Shown here in pieces: positions 10,122 to 20,372 of a stretch of 57,209 nt of DNA; the first letter of the stretch is position 1, and every line of letters starts with the position of its first letter. Source of the stretch: a virus; the IMG/VR virus record IMGVR_UViG_3300020220_000057, positions 1 to 57,209 of that record; one strand, written 5' to 3'. A program made the translations under genes and the position numbers. The notes under the pieces were generated by a model, which saw only the letters and a program-made list of their open reading frames with translations, was not told where the DNA came from and made no database searches.

Positions 10122-10135
10122 CACGTTTAAACGTG
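10122..10135. promoter_or_regulatory. 14-bp palindrome before collagen-like gene
   Basis: CACGTTTAAACGTG is perfectly self-complementary and lies a few bases upstream of the AGAAAGG ribosome binding site of the gene starting at 10154. An AT-rich stretch with TGATATATTT precedes it; the same TGATATATTT occurs upstream of the right-hand collagen-like gene (about 54975). The palindrome could bind a dimeric regulator, or form an mRNA hairpin that controls access to the ribosome binding site. Confidence 0.4.
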
Positions 10136-10153
10136 AACAGAAAGGTAACAATA

Positions 10154-10810
10154 ATGGCTCTTTCTAGTAAAGCTCGTAAAGTACTTGAAGTAGGTTTGGC
10201 AAATAGATCAGTCGCTCGTGAAATTGCAGATGCAATCGACTCGGGCGGAGGCGGAGGCGTTGCTGGTCCACAAGGTCCTGCTGGTGCCGTTGGTCCACAA
10301 GGTCCTGCTGGTGCTGCTGGTCCACAAGGTCCTGCTGGTGCTGCTGGTCCACAAGGTCCTGCTGGTGCTGCTGGTGCTGCTGGTCCACAAGGTCCTGCTG
10401 GTGCCGCTGGTGGAGCTCCGGTATCTAAATTTATAGAATTATCATCCGGCGCAAGAGTTAGAATCTCTGCTTTTGGATCTCAATCAGATGTAAATAGCGT
10501 ATCAATGGTTTTATCAGGTGGCAATACGCTTACAATAAGCAACGTTGCAAGTTCTCTTGTGTTGCATGATGTAACTATCTCATACGACGCAGGCATTAAT
10601 GCATCTGCTAGTTTTAGTTTAGTTTATCCAGAGCCACATGCTCAAACCGACCTTCTTCTTACAAAGTTTCCTATAATGCAGCATTTTAATGCAGTTGGTG
10701 TTATACAGCTATCTAATAGCATAGCCGTAGCAAACAATGCTGGTGTTGTTACTGTAAGTAAGAGTAGTTTGGCTTCTGGTTCAGGCGCATTTTTTAAAGT
10801 ACATTTTTAA
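10154..10810 (+). CDS. Collagen-like virion protein, 218 aa
   Basis: Chosen start is the ATG at 10154, eight bases after AAAGG; an in-frame GTG at 10133 lacks such a site. Residues 1-34 form a helical head ending in a Gly run ([10 protein letters not shown]). Residues about 35-90 are Gly-X-Y collagen repeats, mainly GPQGPAGAA, and the remainder is a beta-rich domain of about 125 residues. Phage collagen-like segments form trimeric rods in fibres and fibritins. The head ([25 protein letters not shown]) resembles in layout the head of the right-hand collagen protein at 55008, which suggests a shared attachment mode. Exact virion location is unknown. Confidence 0.75.
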   Translation: MALSSKARKVLEVGLANRSVAREIADAIDSGGGGGVAGPQGPAGAVGPQGPAGAAGPQGPAGAAGPQGPAGAAGAAGPQGPAGAAGGAPVSKFIELSSGARVRISAFGSQSDVNSVSMVLSGGNTLTISNVASSLVLHDVTISYDAGINASASFSLVYPEPHAQTDLLLTKFPIMQHFNAVGVIQLSNSIAVANNAGVVTVSKSSLASGSGAFFKVHF

Positions 10811-10826
10811 TTAAGGAAAAAACACA

Positions 10827-13800
10827 ATGTCACAACCTATTTTAAACGCCAAGATAACATTAAATTCAGTTGCTCCTGTCGGTGTTGGTAATATTTCTTG
10901 GAATGTTAGTTTTTCTGTTTTAGATTTAGAAGGTGTTTTTAGTGGGTTGGATGTTGCTGTTAATGATATTCTTTTACTAGATACATCAGGCGACACACTT
11001 GGAACTGTTACTCAATATAAAATTACTAATATTTCTAGCAAAACTTTTGCACAAGTTTCTTGTACTGTTTCGTTAGATGATGACAACGTATCTGCTCCAG
11101 ATTTAAATGCAGCATTAGGTTTAGACGGAGCTGTTATTAGACAGACAGCTAACAAACGATTAAACATCGTTCCCGCACCAGGTGTTCAAGGTCTTCCTGA
11201 TAAATTTGCTATTTATCCACTCAACTCTAATTCAAAATCAAAAATAGATGTATTAGTTGGAGCTCAAGGAGAAGCTGGTCCACAGGGTCCACAAGGCGAA
11301 ATGGGCCCACAAGGCCCACAGGGTCCACAAGGTCCGCAGGGTGAAATAGGTCTGCAAGGTCCTGCCGGAGTAAATGGCTCCAACGGCCAAGATGGAGCCC
11401 AAGGTGAAATGGGCCCACAGGGTCCACAAGGTCCGCAGGGTGAAATAGGTCTGCAAGGTCCTGCCGGAGTAAATGGCTCCAACGGCCAAGATGGAGCCCA
11501 AGGTGAAATGGGCCCACAAGGTCCGCAAGGCGTACAAGGCGAAATGGGTCCACAAGGTCCGCAAGGCGTACAAGGTGCTCAGGGTCTTAAGGGCGACAAA
11601 GGCGATCAAGGTGAAATTGGTCCACAAGGTCCAGCTGGAGTAGACGGTTTGCCAGGGGCAACTGGTGCAGTTGGTGAAATTGGTCCACAAGGTCCACAAG
11701 GCGAAATGGGTCCACAAGGTCCACAAGGCGAAATGGGTCCACAGGGTCCACAGGGTTCGCAAGGTCCGGTTGGGTCTGCTGGAGATAGATACCATACTAC
11801 ATCAGTTTCTGAATTTACAATACAAGCAAGTGGTCAGTTTTCTGTAATGACCGATGATTTAGGTTTAGATTATTCCATAGCTCAAACTGTAATTTTAGCC
11901 TATGATCTAAATAATCATCAACATGCAAAAGTAGTTAGTTATAATAAAATAACTGGAGAATTAGTTTTAGAAAGAACAGATTCGTCTGGAAGCGGTACAT
12001 ATTCTAGTTGGAGTATCAACTTAGATGGAGCAGTGGGAATCGAAGGTCCACAGGGTCCAATGGGCCCACAAGGTCTTCAAGGCGTTCCAGGAATCCAAGG
12101 TCCACAAGGTATTCAAGGTGCCCAGGGCGCAGCAGGAAGCAATGCTGTAATAACAGGTGCGGCTTCTTCTGTTGTTGATAGTGATTTAGATTCATTAAAG
12201 GTTGTTGTTTCTGATATTTCTGGAAAAATAGATTCTTCATTAGTGTCTGTTGATGAATTGAATCATTTATCTGGTGTTGTTTCACCGCTACAAGCTCAAT
12301 TAAATGCTGAAGCATCTGCTCGCCAAGCAGCAGATTCAGCTCTCCAATCTGACATAGATGCAGAAGAAGCTAGAGCACTAGCGGCCGAAGCAGCCGAAGC
12401 ATCTGCTCGCCAAGCTGCAGATTCAGCTCTCCAATCTGACATAGATGCAGAAGAAGCTAGAGCACTAGCGGCCGAAGCAGCCGAAGCATCTGCTCGCCAA
12501 GCAGCAGATTCAGCTCTCCAATCTGACATAGATGCAGAAGAAATTAGAGCATTAGCAGCCGAAGCAGCAGAAGCATCTGCTCGCCAAGCAGCAGATTCAG
12601 CAGAAGCATCTGCTCGCCAAGCAGCAGTTTCTGCTCTTCAGTCTGATATAAATGATGAAGCATCTGCTCGCCAAGCTGCAGATTCAGCAGAAGCATCTGC
12701 TCGCCAAGCAGCAGATTCAGCTCTCCAATCTGATATAGATGCAGAAGAAGCTAGAGCACTAGCGGCCGAAGCAGCCGAAGCATCTGCACGTCAAGCAGCA
12801 GATTCAGCTCTCCAATCTGATATAGATGCAGAAGAAGCTAGAGCACTAGCAGCCGAAGCAGCTCTTCAATCTGATATAGATGCAGAAGAAATTAGAGCAT
12901 TAGCAGCCGAAGCAGCCGAAGCATCTGCTCGCCAAGCTGCAGATTCAGCTCTCCAATCTGACATAGATGCAGAAGAAGCTAGAGCACTAGCAGCTGAAGC
13001 AGCAGAAGCATCAGCTCGTCAAGCAGCAGATTCAGCCGAAGCATCTGCTCGCCAAGCAGCAGATTCAGCTCTCCAATCTGATATAGATGCAGAAGAAGCT
13101 AGAGCACTAGCAGCCGAAGCAGCAGAAGCATCTGCTCGCCAAGCAGCTGATGCAGCAGAAGCATCAGCTCGTCAAGCTGCAGATTCAGCAGAAGCATCTG
13201 CACGTCAAGCAGCAGATTCAGCTCTCCAATCTGACATAGATGCAGAAGAAATTAGAGCATTAGCAGCCGAAGCAGCTCTTCAGTCTGACATAGATGCAGA
13301 AATTTTAGCTCGTCAAGCAGCTATATCTCAAGAGGTGTTAGATAGAAATGCAGCAATACAAACTGCAGTGACTGAATCGATAATTCCAAGAACTGATGTT
13401 ACTTATGACTTAGGTAGTCCTACTAAAAGATTTAAGGATCTTTATTTAAGTGGAAATAGTATTATCTTAGGCGATACAATAATTTCCTCAGACGCTGGTG
13501 CATTGGATCTTTCTGCGGGTGCAAAAGTTGGCGGTGTTTTAATAGCATCAACAGATTTTGTAAATGGTGCAATAACTAACTTAGTTGGCGGTGCTCCTGA
13601 GTTATTGAACACATTAAATGAACTTGCTGCTGCAATTAACGATGATGAGAGTTTTGCGACAACCGTTGCAAATAGTATAGCATCTGTTCAATCGGGGTTA
13701 GATGCAGAAGAAGCTAGAGCACTAGCAGCTGAAGCAGCAGAAGCATCTGCACGTCAAGCAGCAGATACTACTTTGCAAAATGATATAAATGATGAAGTAT

Positions 13801-15401
13801 CTGCTCGCCAAGCAGCAGATTCAGCAGAAGCATCTGCTCGCCAAGCAGCAGATACTACTTTGCAAAATGATATAAATGATGAAGTATCTGCTCGTCAAGC
13901 GGCAGATACTACTTTGCAAAATGATATAGATGCAGAAGTATCTGCTCGTCAAGCGGCAGATACTACTTTGCAAAACAATATCAACAACAAACAAGACACT
14001 GTTACAGGTGCTGCAACTTCAGTTGTTTCTTCTGATTTGACAGCTTCTAGAGCAATGGTTTCAGATGCATCTGGTAAAATAGCTGCTTCTTCAGTAACTT
14101 CTACTGAACTTGGGCATTTATCTGGTGTTACTTCTGGAATACAGTCACAGTTAAATGGTAAACAAGCTACTATTACGGGTGCTGCAACTTCAGTTGTTTC
14201 TTCTGATTTGACAGCTTCTAGAGCAATGGTTTCAGATGCATCTGGTAAAATAGCTGCTTCTTCAGTAACTTCTACTGAACTTGGGCATTTATCTGGTGTA
14301 ACTTCTGGAATACAGTCACAGTTTAGTTCAGTAAACACATCACTAGGTGGTAAACAAGCTACTATTACGGGTGCTGCAACTTCAGTTGTTTCTTCTGATT
14401 TGACAGCTTCTAGAGCAATGGTTTCAGATGCGCTTGGTAAAATAGCTGCTTCTTCAGTAACTTCTACTGAACTTAGTTATGTTTCTGGTGTAACTTCTGG
14501 AATACAGTCACAGTTAAATGGTAAAGAACCAGCAATTACTGGTGCTGCAACCTCGATTGTTTCTAGTGACTTGTTAGCTTCTAGAGTGGTTGTTTCAAGT
14601 GCCTCTGGCAAGATAACTACTGCTACCTGTACAGCTACTGAACTTAACTATGTTTCTGGTGTTACTTCTGGAATACAGTCGCAGTTTGGTTCAGTAAACA
14701 CATCACTAGGTGGTAAACAAGCTACTATTACGGGTGCTGCAACTTCAGTTACAAATAGCGATTTAGTAGCCTCTAGAGCAGTGGTTTCAGATGCATCTGG
14801 TAAAATAGCTGTTTCTTCAGTAACTTCTACTGAACTTGGCTATGTTTCTGGTGTAACTTCTGGAATACAATCACAGTTAAATGGTAAACAAGCTACTATT
14901 ACGGGTGCTGCAACTTCAGTTGCTTCTTCTAATTTGACAGCTTCTAGAGCAATGGTTTCAGATTCATCTGGTAAAATAGCTGCTTCTTCAGTAACTTCTA
15001 CTGAACTTGGGCATTTATCTGGTGTAACTTCGGCTATTCAAACTCAATTAGATGCAAAAGCTAGCAAAGATGCAAATGGATCACTGCAGGCAACTGGTTT
15101 TATATATGGAGCAAACTCTATAAATGTTAAAACCGGAGCATATACACTAACTTCTGCTGATAATGGAAAAACAATTGTTGTTAATAGTGCATCTGCAGTA
15201 AATATTACAGTTCCTTCTGGTCTTCCTGCATTTTTCAACTGTATGGTTATTCAAGTAGGAGCAGGTCAAGTTACTATGGTTGCAAGCAGTACAACATTAA
15301 ATTCAGCAAATGGTCTTAAGACATCTGCTCAATTTGCAGCGTTGTCATTACTTGCATATGATACTAATATTTTCTGTGTATCTGGCTCTACTTCTGTTTA
15401 A
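10827..15401 (+). CDS. Collagen/coiled-coil tail fibre, 1524 aa
   Basis: This is a modular fibre protein starting after AAGGAAAAAACACA. In order: an N-terminal beta domain (about residues 1-145); a collagen region (nt 11263-11780) including a 99-bp tandem repeat; a roughly 90-residue insert domain (GDRYHTT...[13 protein letters not shown], nt 11770-12045); a second short collagen run; an Ala-rich coiled coil of [19 protein letters not shown] repeats (nt 12300-13340); an [13 protein letters not shown] segment; and an [17 protein letters not shown] segment (nt 13570). Six copies follow of a roughly 58-residue [28 protein letters not shown] unit (nt 14000-15045), with a seventh related copy near nt 12150. 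The C-terminal beta domain contains [19 protein letters not shown], typical of phage fibre tips. A receptor-binding role is inferred. Confidence 0.85.
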   Translation: MSQPILNAKITLNSVAPVGVGNISWNVSFSVLDLEGVFSGLDVAVNDILLLDTSGDTLGTVTQYKITNISSKTFAQVSCTVSLDDDNVSAPDLNAALGLDGAVIRQTANKRLNIVPAPGVQGLPDKFAIYPLNSNSKSKIDVLVGAQGEAGPQGPQGEMGPQGPQGPQGPQGEIGLQGPAGVNGSNGQDGAQGEMGPQGPQGPQGEIGLQGPAGVNGSNGQDGAQGEMGPQGPQGVQGEMGPQGPQGVQGAQGLKGDKGDQGEIGPQGPAGVDGLPGATGAVGEIGPQGPQGEMGPQGPQGEMGPQGPQGSQGPVGSAGDRYHTTSVSEFTIQASGQFSVMTDDLGLDYSIAQTVILAYDLNNHQHAKVVSYNKITGELVLERTDSSGSGTYSSWSINLDGAVGIEGPQGPMGPQGLQGVPGIQGPQGIQGAQGAAGSNAVITGAASSVVDSDLDSLKVVVSDISGKIDSSLVSVDELNHLSGVVSPLQAQLNAEASARQAADSALQSDIDAEEARALAAEAAEASARQAADSALQSDIDAEEARALAAEAAEASARQAADSALQSDIDAEEIRALAAEAAEASARQAADSAEASARQAAVSALQSDINDEASARQAADSAEASARQAADSALQSDIDAEEARALAAEAAEASARQAADSALQSDIDAEEARALAAEAALQSDIDAEEIRALAAEAAEASARQAADSALQSDIDAEEARALAAEAAEASARQAADSAEASARQAADSALQSDIDAEEARALAAEAAEASARQAADAAEASARQAADSAEASARQAADSALQSDIDAEEIRALAAEAALQSDIDAEILARQAAISQEVLDRNAAIQTAVTESIIPRTDVTYDLGSPTKRFKDLYLSGNSIILGDTIISSDAGALDLSAGAKVGGVLIASTDFVNGAITNLVGGAPELLNTLNELAAAINDDESFATTVANSIASVQSGLDAEEARALAAEAAEASARQAADTTLQNDINDEVSARQAADSAEASARQAADTTLQNDINDEVSARQAADTTLQNDIDAEVSARQAADTTLQNNINNKQDTVTGAATSVVSSDLTASRAMVSDASGKIAASSVTSTELGHLSGVTSGIQSQLNGKQATITGAATSVVSSDLTASRAMVSDASGKIAASSVTSTELGHLSGVTSGIQSQFSSVNTSLGGKQATITGAATSVVSSDLTASRAMVSDALGKIAASSVTSTELSYVSGVTSGIQSQLNGKEPAITGAATSIVSSDLLASRVVVSSASGKITTATCTATELNYVSGVTSGIQSQFGSVNTSLGGKQATITGAATSVTNSDLVASRAVVSDASGKIAVSSVTSTELGYVSGVTSGIQSQLNGKQATITGAATSVASSNLTASRAMVSDSSGKIAASSVTSTELGHLSGVTSAIQTQLDAKASKDANGSLQATGFIYGANSINVKTGAYTLTSADNGKTIVVNSASAVNITVPSGLPAFFNCMVIQVGAGQVTMVASSTTLNSANGLKTSAQFAALSLLAYDTNIFCVSGSTSV

Positions 15402-15437
15402 TTTTAATTTAATAACTATTAACGAGGAGAACATAGT

Positions 15438-18400
15438 ATGTTCACCGTACCAAGTATGCGCGGTTTTTCTAGCAAACCTGGCTTTATTTTACAGACAATA
15501 CCAAATATCTCATTTAATGGAACAGTAAACGATGCAGTTGAAAGTGCTGATTCTATTTATATAGGCGGTAATTTCACAGCTGCTTCTAATAATGTAACAA
15601 AAGCAGCTGTTGTGTTTGATAAGTCAACAGCTACTTCTTTATATAGTACAAAATTCAACTCAAGTGTTATTACTTTTACTGTCGATACTAGTTTTACATA
15701 TTATGTAGGTTATTTTACAGAATATAATGGGACAACAGTTAATAAAATAGTTAGAATTAGCAACACAACTGGAGTTATTGATACTAGTTTTAATTATTTC
15801 CCAGCATCTAACTCCTGGGGGGCCTCAAATTTCGACACCCCTCAATGTGTAGCAATAGATGGAGACAATTTGTATATTGGTGGCTCTTTCTCCTCTTTTA
15901 AAAGCAATCCTAGTAATAAATATTTAATAAAAATGAGTAAATCAACCGGGGTTGTTGATAATAGTTTTTTACCAAATCTTAATGGTTCTGTTTCTAAAAT
16001 TGTTGTAGATGGTACTGATTTATATATTTCAGGTAATTTTACGACTGTAAATGGAACAACTAGACAATATTTAGCTAAAATAGACAAAGCAACTGGAGCT
16101 CTGAATACGACATTTGACACAAGTAACGCTGGTGGATCTGAACCATATAGTTTTTCAGTAGATTCTACAAGTATATACATATGGGGTGGTTTTACTAGTT
16201 ATAAAGGTCTAACTAGACAAAATTTAGTAAAAATAGATAAAAATACCGCCGCTGTAGATACTGCATTCGATACTTCTAGTGGTTTTGGTTCTATCGTTCG
16301 TGCTGTTGCAATTGATGGAAATGATATGTATGTTGGTGGTAATTTTACTAACTATAAAGGAAATACTAGATATTATTTTGCTAAAATTAATAAAGATACA
16401 GCTGCAGAAGTAGATGCATCTGGTACCGGATGGAGTACTACTAATTATATTTTTGGTAATACTGTTTGGGATATAGTTGTAGATGGCACCAGTTTATATG
16501 TAGGTGGTGATTTTACCCATTATAAAGGACGCAATAACGTAGGAAGAATAATAAAAATAGATAAAATAACTGGAAATGAAATCGATGCTGCCGGAACAAA
16601 TTGGTCAGCACCCACCCTATCAGATTCATACATATCACAAATATTTATTCAATCTAGTAGAATTTTTGCAATAGGTGCAAGTATAACTATTGCAGGTGGA
16701 TTTCCTGTAAATAGATTAGTTAAAGTAAATAAGTCAACAAATTTAATAGACACTGCATTTAATTCTAATTTAGGAAGTGGGTTTAATGGAGAGGTTTTTT
16801 GTTTATGCTTAGATTCCAGTGATTTATATGTTGGTGGTTCTTTTGATTCTTATAAAGGAAACACTAGACAACGTATTGTTAAAATAGATAAAACAACAGC
16901 AGCAGAAGTAGATGCAAATGGTACTGGTTTTGCAATAACCACTGGTTTTACAGGAAATGGAACTGTAAATACTTTTCTTATTGACGGAACTAGTTTATAT
17001 GTAGGTGGTGATTTTAGTGGCTATAAAGGAGCATCTAATAATATGTCTTCTTTAGTAAGATTAGACAAGACTTCTGGAAATCCTATTGCTGGCTTTTCTA
17101 CCCATAACGTTGTTAGAAAATTTGTAAATGAACTTAGCTATGGAAATGGTCAAGTTTTAACACTCGCATTAGATGGAAATAATCTTTACGTAGGTGGTAG
17201 ATTTGTTACATTTAACAACAAATGTAGATATAATATATTAAAATTAGATAAAACGACTGGCAATGAAGTCGACGCAAACGGGTCGGGTTTTAGTAAACCA
17301 AATGCTGGCTTTGACGGTTATATTAATAAAATTGTATTAAATGGAAATGATTTGTATATAGGTGGAGCATTTAAAGGACAAAAATTAAATTCACTATGTT
17401 CAGGTACTAGTTTAATTTCTAAAACAACTGGTGGAATAAATTCTTCGATAACAGTTGGATATGACGCAACAATGGGTCGAAGTGTCAGATGCGCCGTAGT
17501 AAGCGGAGATTATGCATATCTAGGCGGTGAATTTATCAGTTGGAATGGTGAAGATGCTTATGGTATTGTAAAAATATACATACCAACTGGAGAAAGAGTT
17601 GCTGCTTTTGATACGACAACTGGAGTTGATATATTACCAGGAAGTACTGGTAACAGTGGATCTGTAGAGTGTATTGTTTTAGATGGTAGTAATTTATATA
17701 TAGGTGGAACCTTTACCTCCTATAAGGGAACATCTGCACGAGCTATTGCAAAAATCGACGCAACAACAGGCGCATTGATTACTGCTTTTGATACGACAAC
17801 AGGTTTTCTCAATCAAAATTCCTGGAACCCCACGGAAACTAATCCTGGTATTGTTTCTACGCTTGCTTTATCTGCAGATGGTTTGAGTTTATATGTGGGA
17901 GGTTCCTTTGGTCTTTACAAAGGCACAACTAGACAAAATTTAGCTAAAATAAGTACAACAAATGCTGCATTAGATACGACATTTAACACAGCCGTAGGCA
18001 CCAATAATCAAGTTTTAACACTTGCTCTTGATAATACACTCAACGTCCTATATGCAGGTGGATGGTTTAGTACATATAAAGGCAACAATAGAAATCATAT
18101 AATTAAAATAAACACATCTACAGCGGCAGAAATAGACAACAATGGCTCTGGTCTTAGTGTTGCTAATATTTTTAACGGCAGTGTAAATAAAATAAAAATA
18201 GATGCAAGTAGCAATGTATATTGCGCAGGTTCGTTTTTAATGTTCAACAACACAACAACAAGACAACGTCTTGCAAAATTTAGCGCAGGAACAAACTCTG
18301 TAACATTAGATTCTACGTTCGATACATCTAGTGGATTTAATAATGTTGCTGAAGATTTTTTTATAGATGGAAATGACCTATATGTTTGTGGTGGATTTTC

Positions 18401-20312
18401 TAATTATAAAGGAATTGATAGATATAATATTGTTAAAATAAATAAAGACACAGCTGTTGAAGTTTCAACTAATAATCCATTTGTAAATAAATACGATGCA
18501 ACGGATTATGGTCCAAATAATTATAATTCTACTAGAATTAGAACAATAGTGAATTCACCTTATGGTATAATAATTGGTCCTGAAAATAGTTTTCCACTTA
18601 TTTCTTACAAATACAAAGGAAATAGATCTACTGATTCTGCTTGCTTGGCTAAAATAAACAAAACAACAGCTATATCTTCTGCCATTTCTAATTCTTCTTT
18701 AGAAAAAGGTATTGGTTTTGACCTGGCCTCTCATAGAGTAACAATGTTTAGCTGGCGTCCAAATGGTGTAGGCACTGAAGTTCGTGCTATAAAAGATTTA
18801 ACAATAGATGGCAATAACATTTTTGCAAGCGGAAACTTTTCAGTATTTTTTAATTTTAAAAATGGATCTGCAAGCAGTATTAGTGTTTTAGATAAAACAA
18901 ATGGCTCTATTACAAATGTTGTTTTAAGTAAAATGATTTTTGATCAACAACCAAGTTGTTGCGTTGTTGATGGTGATTATTTATATCTTGCTGGTAAATT
19001 TCAATCTTATAAAAACAGTATTTTTTCTCATAATATAATAAAAATACATATTCCAACTTCAGAAATTGATTTGTCTTTTTCAACACTCAGAGGATTTTTA
19101 CAACAAAAAGGTAAAAGTCAAATGCAATCAAGTCCAGACAGCAGTGGAACAATAAATAAAATGATAATAAATGGAGACAATCTATATGTATGTGGTAGTT
19201 TTAATTATTATCAAGGAGAAACTAGACAAAATATATTAAAACTTAATAAAATAACTGGAAATGAAGCAGATCCCATGAATACTGGTTTTAGTACTACTAG
19301 TGGCTTTAATGGTTCAGTGAATGATATGGAAATTGACGCGTCTGGAGATTTGTATGCAGTTGGTTCCTTTACCTCCTATAAAGGAACAACAAGACAATAT
19401 GTTGCTAAAATAAATGGTCAAACTGCTGCTTTAGACACGACTTTTGATACAGCAAGTGGATTTAATAGTACATTAAATTGTATAACTTTAGACAGCACTA
19501 GTTTATATGTGGGAGGTTCCTTTGGTCTTTACAAAGGCACAACTAGACAAAATTTAGCTAAAATAAATAAAACAAATGCTGCGTTAGATACGACATTTAA
19601 CACAGCTACTGCGGTTAATAGTCAAACAAATTGTATAACTTTAGATGGAAATAATTTATATATTGGTGGTTATTTTACTAGCTATAAAGGACAAAGTAGA
19701 GGTTATATAGTTAAAATAGATAAAACAACCGCAGCAGAAGTAGATGCATCTGGTACTGGCTTTAGTACAAATAGTGGGTTTAATACTACAGTTATGTCTA
19801 TTTTATCAGATGGACTTGGGTCGTTGTATGTAAATGGTCAATTTAATAGTTATAAAGGAACAACGAGGCCGCATCTTGCAAAAATAAATACTTCAGATGC
19901 GACATTGGATACGGGTTTTAATGCATCTATTCCACACTCGGGTTCTGTTGTATTTCCTGGTAGAATGCTTTTATTATCAAACGATATTATTTGTCCATTT
20001 TTACCAACCTCTCAAGCCTCAAATCGTTATAATGTTGCGAGAGTATTTAAATTTTCATTAGAAAATTATGATATTAGTTTTAATACTAAAATGGGTCTTG
20101 GTCAAACAGGTTTTACTTCAAATCAATATTGGGCAAATAAAATATTAAAAATACCTGAGCAAGTAGCCGGACAAGGTGCTAGATATTACGTATTTGGTTC
20201 GTTTTTGTCATATGAAACTACTTATCCAGCAAATGGTTTTTCTAGTGATGGAAAAACAATTGCTAGAGCTGTTGTTTTTAATGACAGTGGAAAAAATATT
20301 TTTCAACTTTAA
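15438..20312 (+). CDS. Giant DUF5122-type beta-propeller protein, 1624 aa
   Basis: ACGAGGAGAACATAGT precedes the ATG. The protein starts MFTVPSMRGFSSKPGFI and then consists almost wholly of repeats of about 50-65 residues with the core LYVGGSFTSYKGTTRQ.LAKI followed by TTAALDTTFDTASGF. This is the signature of DUF5122 (delta-60) beta-propeller repeats. Each repeat should form propeller blades, so the chain may hold several propellers. No enzyme motif or membrane segment is visible. Its place after two fibre genes and next to a paralogue suggests a surface adhesin or host-binding virion component. Codon use is richer in ATA/TTA than in the fibre genes upstream. Confidence 0.75.
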   Translation: MFTVPSMRGFSSKPGFILQTIPNISFNGTVNDAVESADSIYIGGNFTAASNNVTKAAVVFDKSTATSLYSTKFNSSVITFTVDTSFTYYVGYFTEYNGTTVNKIVRISNTTGVIDTSFNYFPASNSWGASNFDTPQCVAIDGDNLYIGGSFSSFKSNPSNKYLIKMSKSTGVVDNSFLPNLNGSVSKIVVDGTDLYISGNFTTVNGTTRQYLAKIDKATGALNTTFDTSNAGGSEPYSFSVDSTSIYIWGGFTSYKGLTRQNLVKIDKNTAAVDTAFDTSSGFGSIVRAVAIDGNDMYVGGNFTNYKGNTRYYFAKINKDTAAEVDASGTGWSTTNYIFGNTVWDIVVDGTSLYVGGDFTHYKGRNNVGRIIKIDKITGNEIDAAGTNWSAPTLSDSYISQIFIQSSRIFAIGASITIAGGFPVNRLVKVNKSTNLIDTAFNSNLGSGFNGEVFCLCLDSSDLYVGGSFDSYKGNTRQRIVKIDKTTAAEVDANGTGFAITTGFTGNGTVNTFLIDGTSLYVGGDFSGYKGASNNMSSLVRLDKTSGNPIAGFSTHNVVRKFVNELSYGNGQVLTLALDGNNLYVGGRFVTFNNKCRYNILKLDKTTGNEVDANGSGFSKPNAGFDGYINKIVLNGNDLYIGGAFKGQKLNSLCSGTSLISKTTGGINSSITVGYDATMGRSVRCAVVSGDYAYLGGEFISWNGEDAYGIVKIYIPTGERVAAFDTTTGVDILPGSTGNSGSVECIVLDGSNLYIGGTFTSYKGTSARAIAKIDATTGALITAFDTTTGFLNQNSWNPTETNPGIVSTLALSADGLSLYVGGSFGLYKGTTRQNLAKISTTNAALDTTFNTAVGTNNQVLTLALDNTLNVLYAGGWFSTYKGNNRNHIIKINTSTAAEIDNNGSGLSVANIFNGSVNKIKIDASSNVYCAGSFLMFNNTTTRQRLAKFSAGTNSVTLDSTFDTSSGFNNVAEDFFIDGNDLYVCGGFSNYKGIDRYNIVKINKDTAVEVSTNNPFVNKYDATDYGPNNYNSTRIRTIVNSPYGIIIGPENSFPLISYKYKGNRSTDSACLAKINKTTAISSAISNSSLEKGIGFDLASHRVTMFSWRPNGVGTEVRAIKDLTIDGNNIFASGNFSVFFNFKNGSASSISVLDKTNGSITNVVLSKMIFDQQPSCCVVDGDYLYLAGKFQSYKNSIFSHNIIKIHIPTSEIDLSFSTLRGFLQQKGKSQMQSSPDSSGTINKMIINGDNLYVCGSFNYYQGETRQNILKLNKITGNEADPMNTGFSTTSGFNGSVNDMEIDASGDLYAVGSFTSYKGTTRQYVAKINGQTAALDTTFDTASGFNSTLNCITLDSTSLYVGGSFGLYKGTTRQNLAKINKTNAALDTTFNTATAVNSQTNCITLDGNNLYIGGYFTSYKGQSRGYIVKIDKTTAAEVDASGTGFSTNSGFNTTVMSILSDGLGSLYVNGQFNSYKGTTRPHLAKINTSDATLDTGFNASIPHSGSVVFPGRMLLLSNDIICPFLPTSQASNRYNVARVFKFSLENYDISFNTKMGLGQTGFTSNQYWANKILKIPEQVAGQGARYYVFGSFLSYETTYPANGFSSDGKTIARAVVFNDSGKNIFQL

Positions 20313-20372
20313 TTTATTAAAATTAAAAAATATTTTTGCTATTTAAAATAAATCAAGTAGGATGGAATAAAA

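Noticed and set aside
10164-11795. Several minus- and plus-frame ORFs within the collagen genes
   Set aside because: They are shadows of the collagen repeats, shown by their own short periodic sequences.
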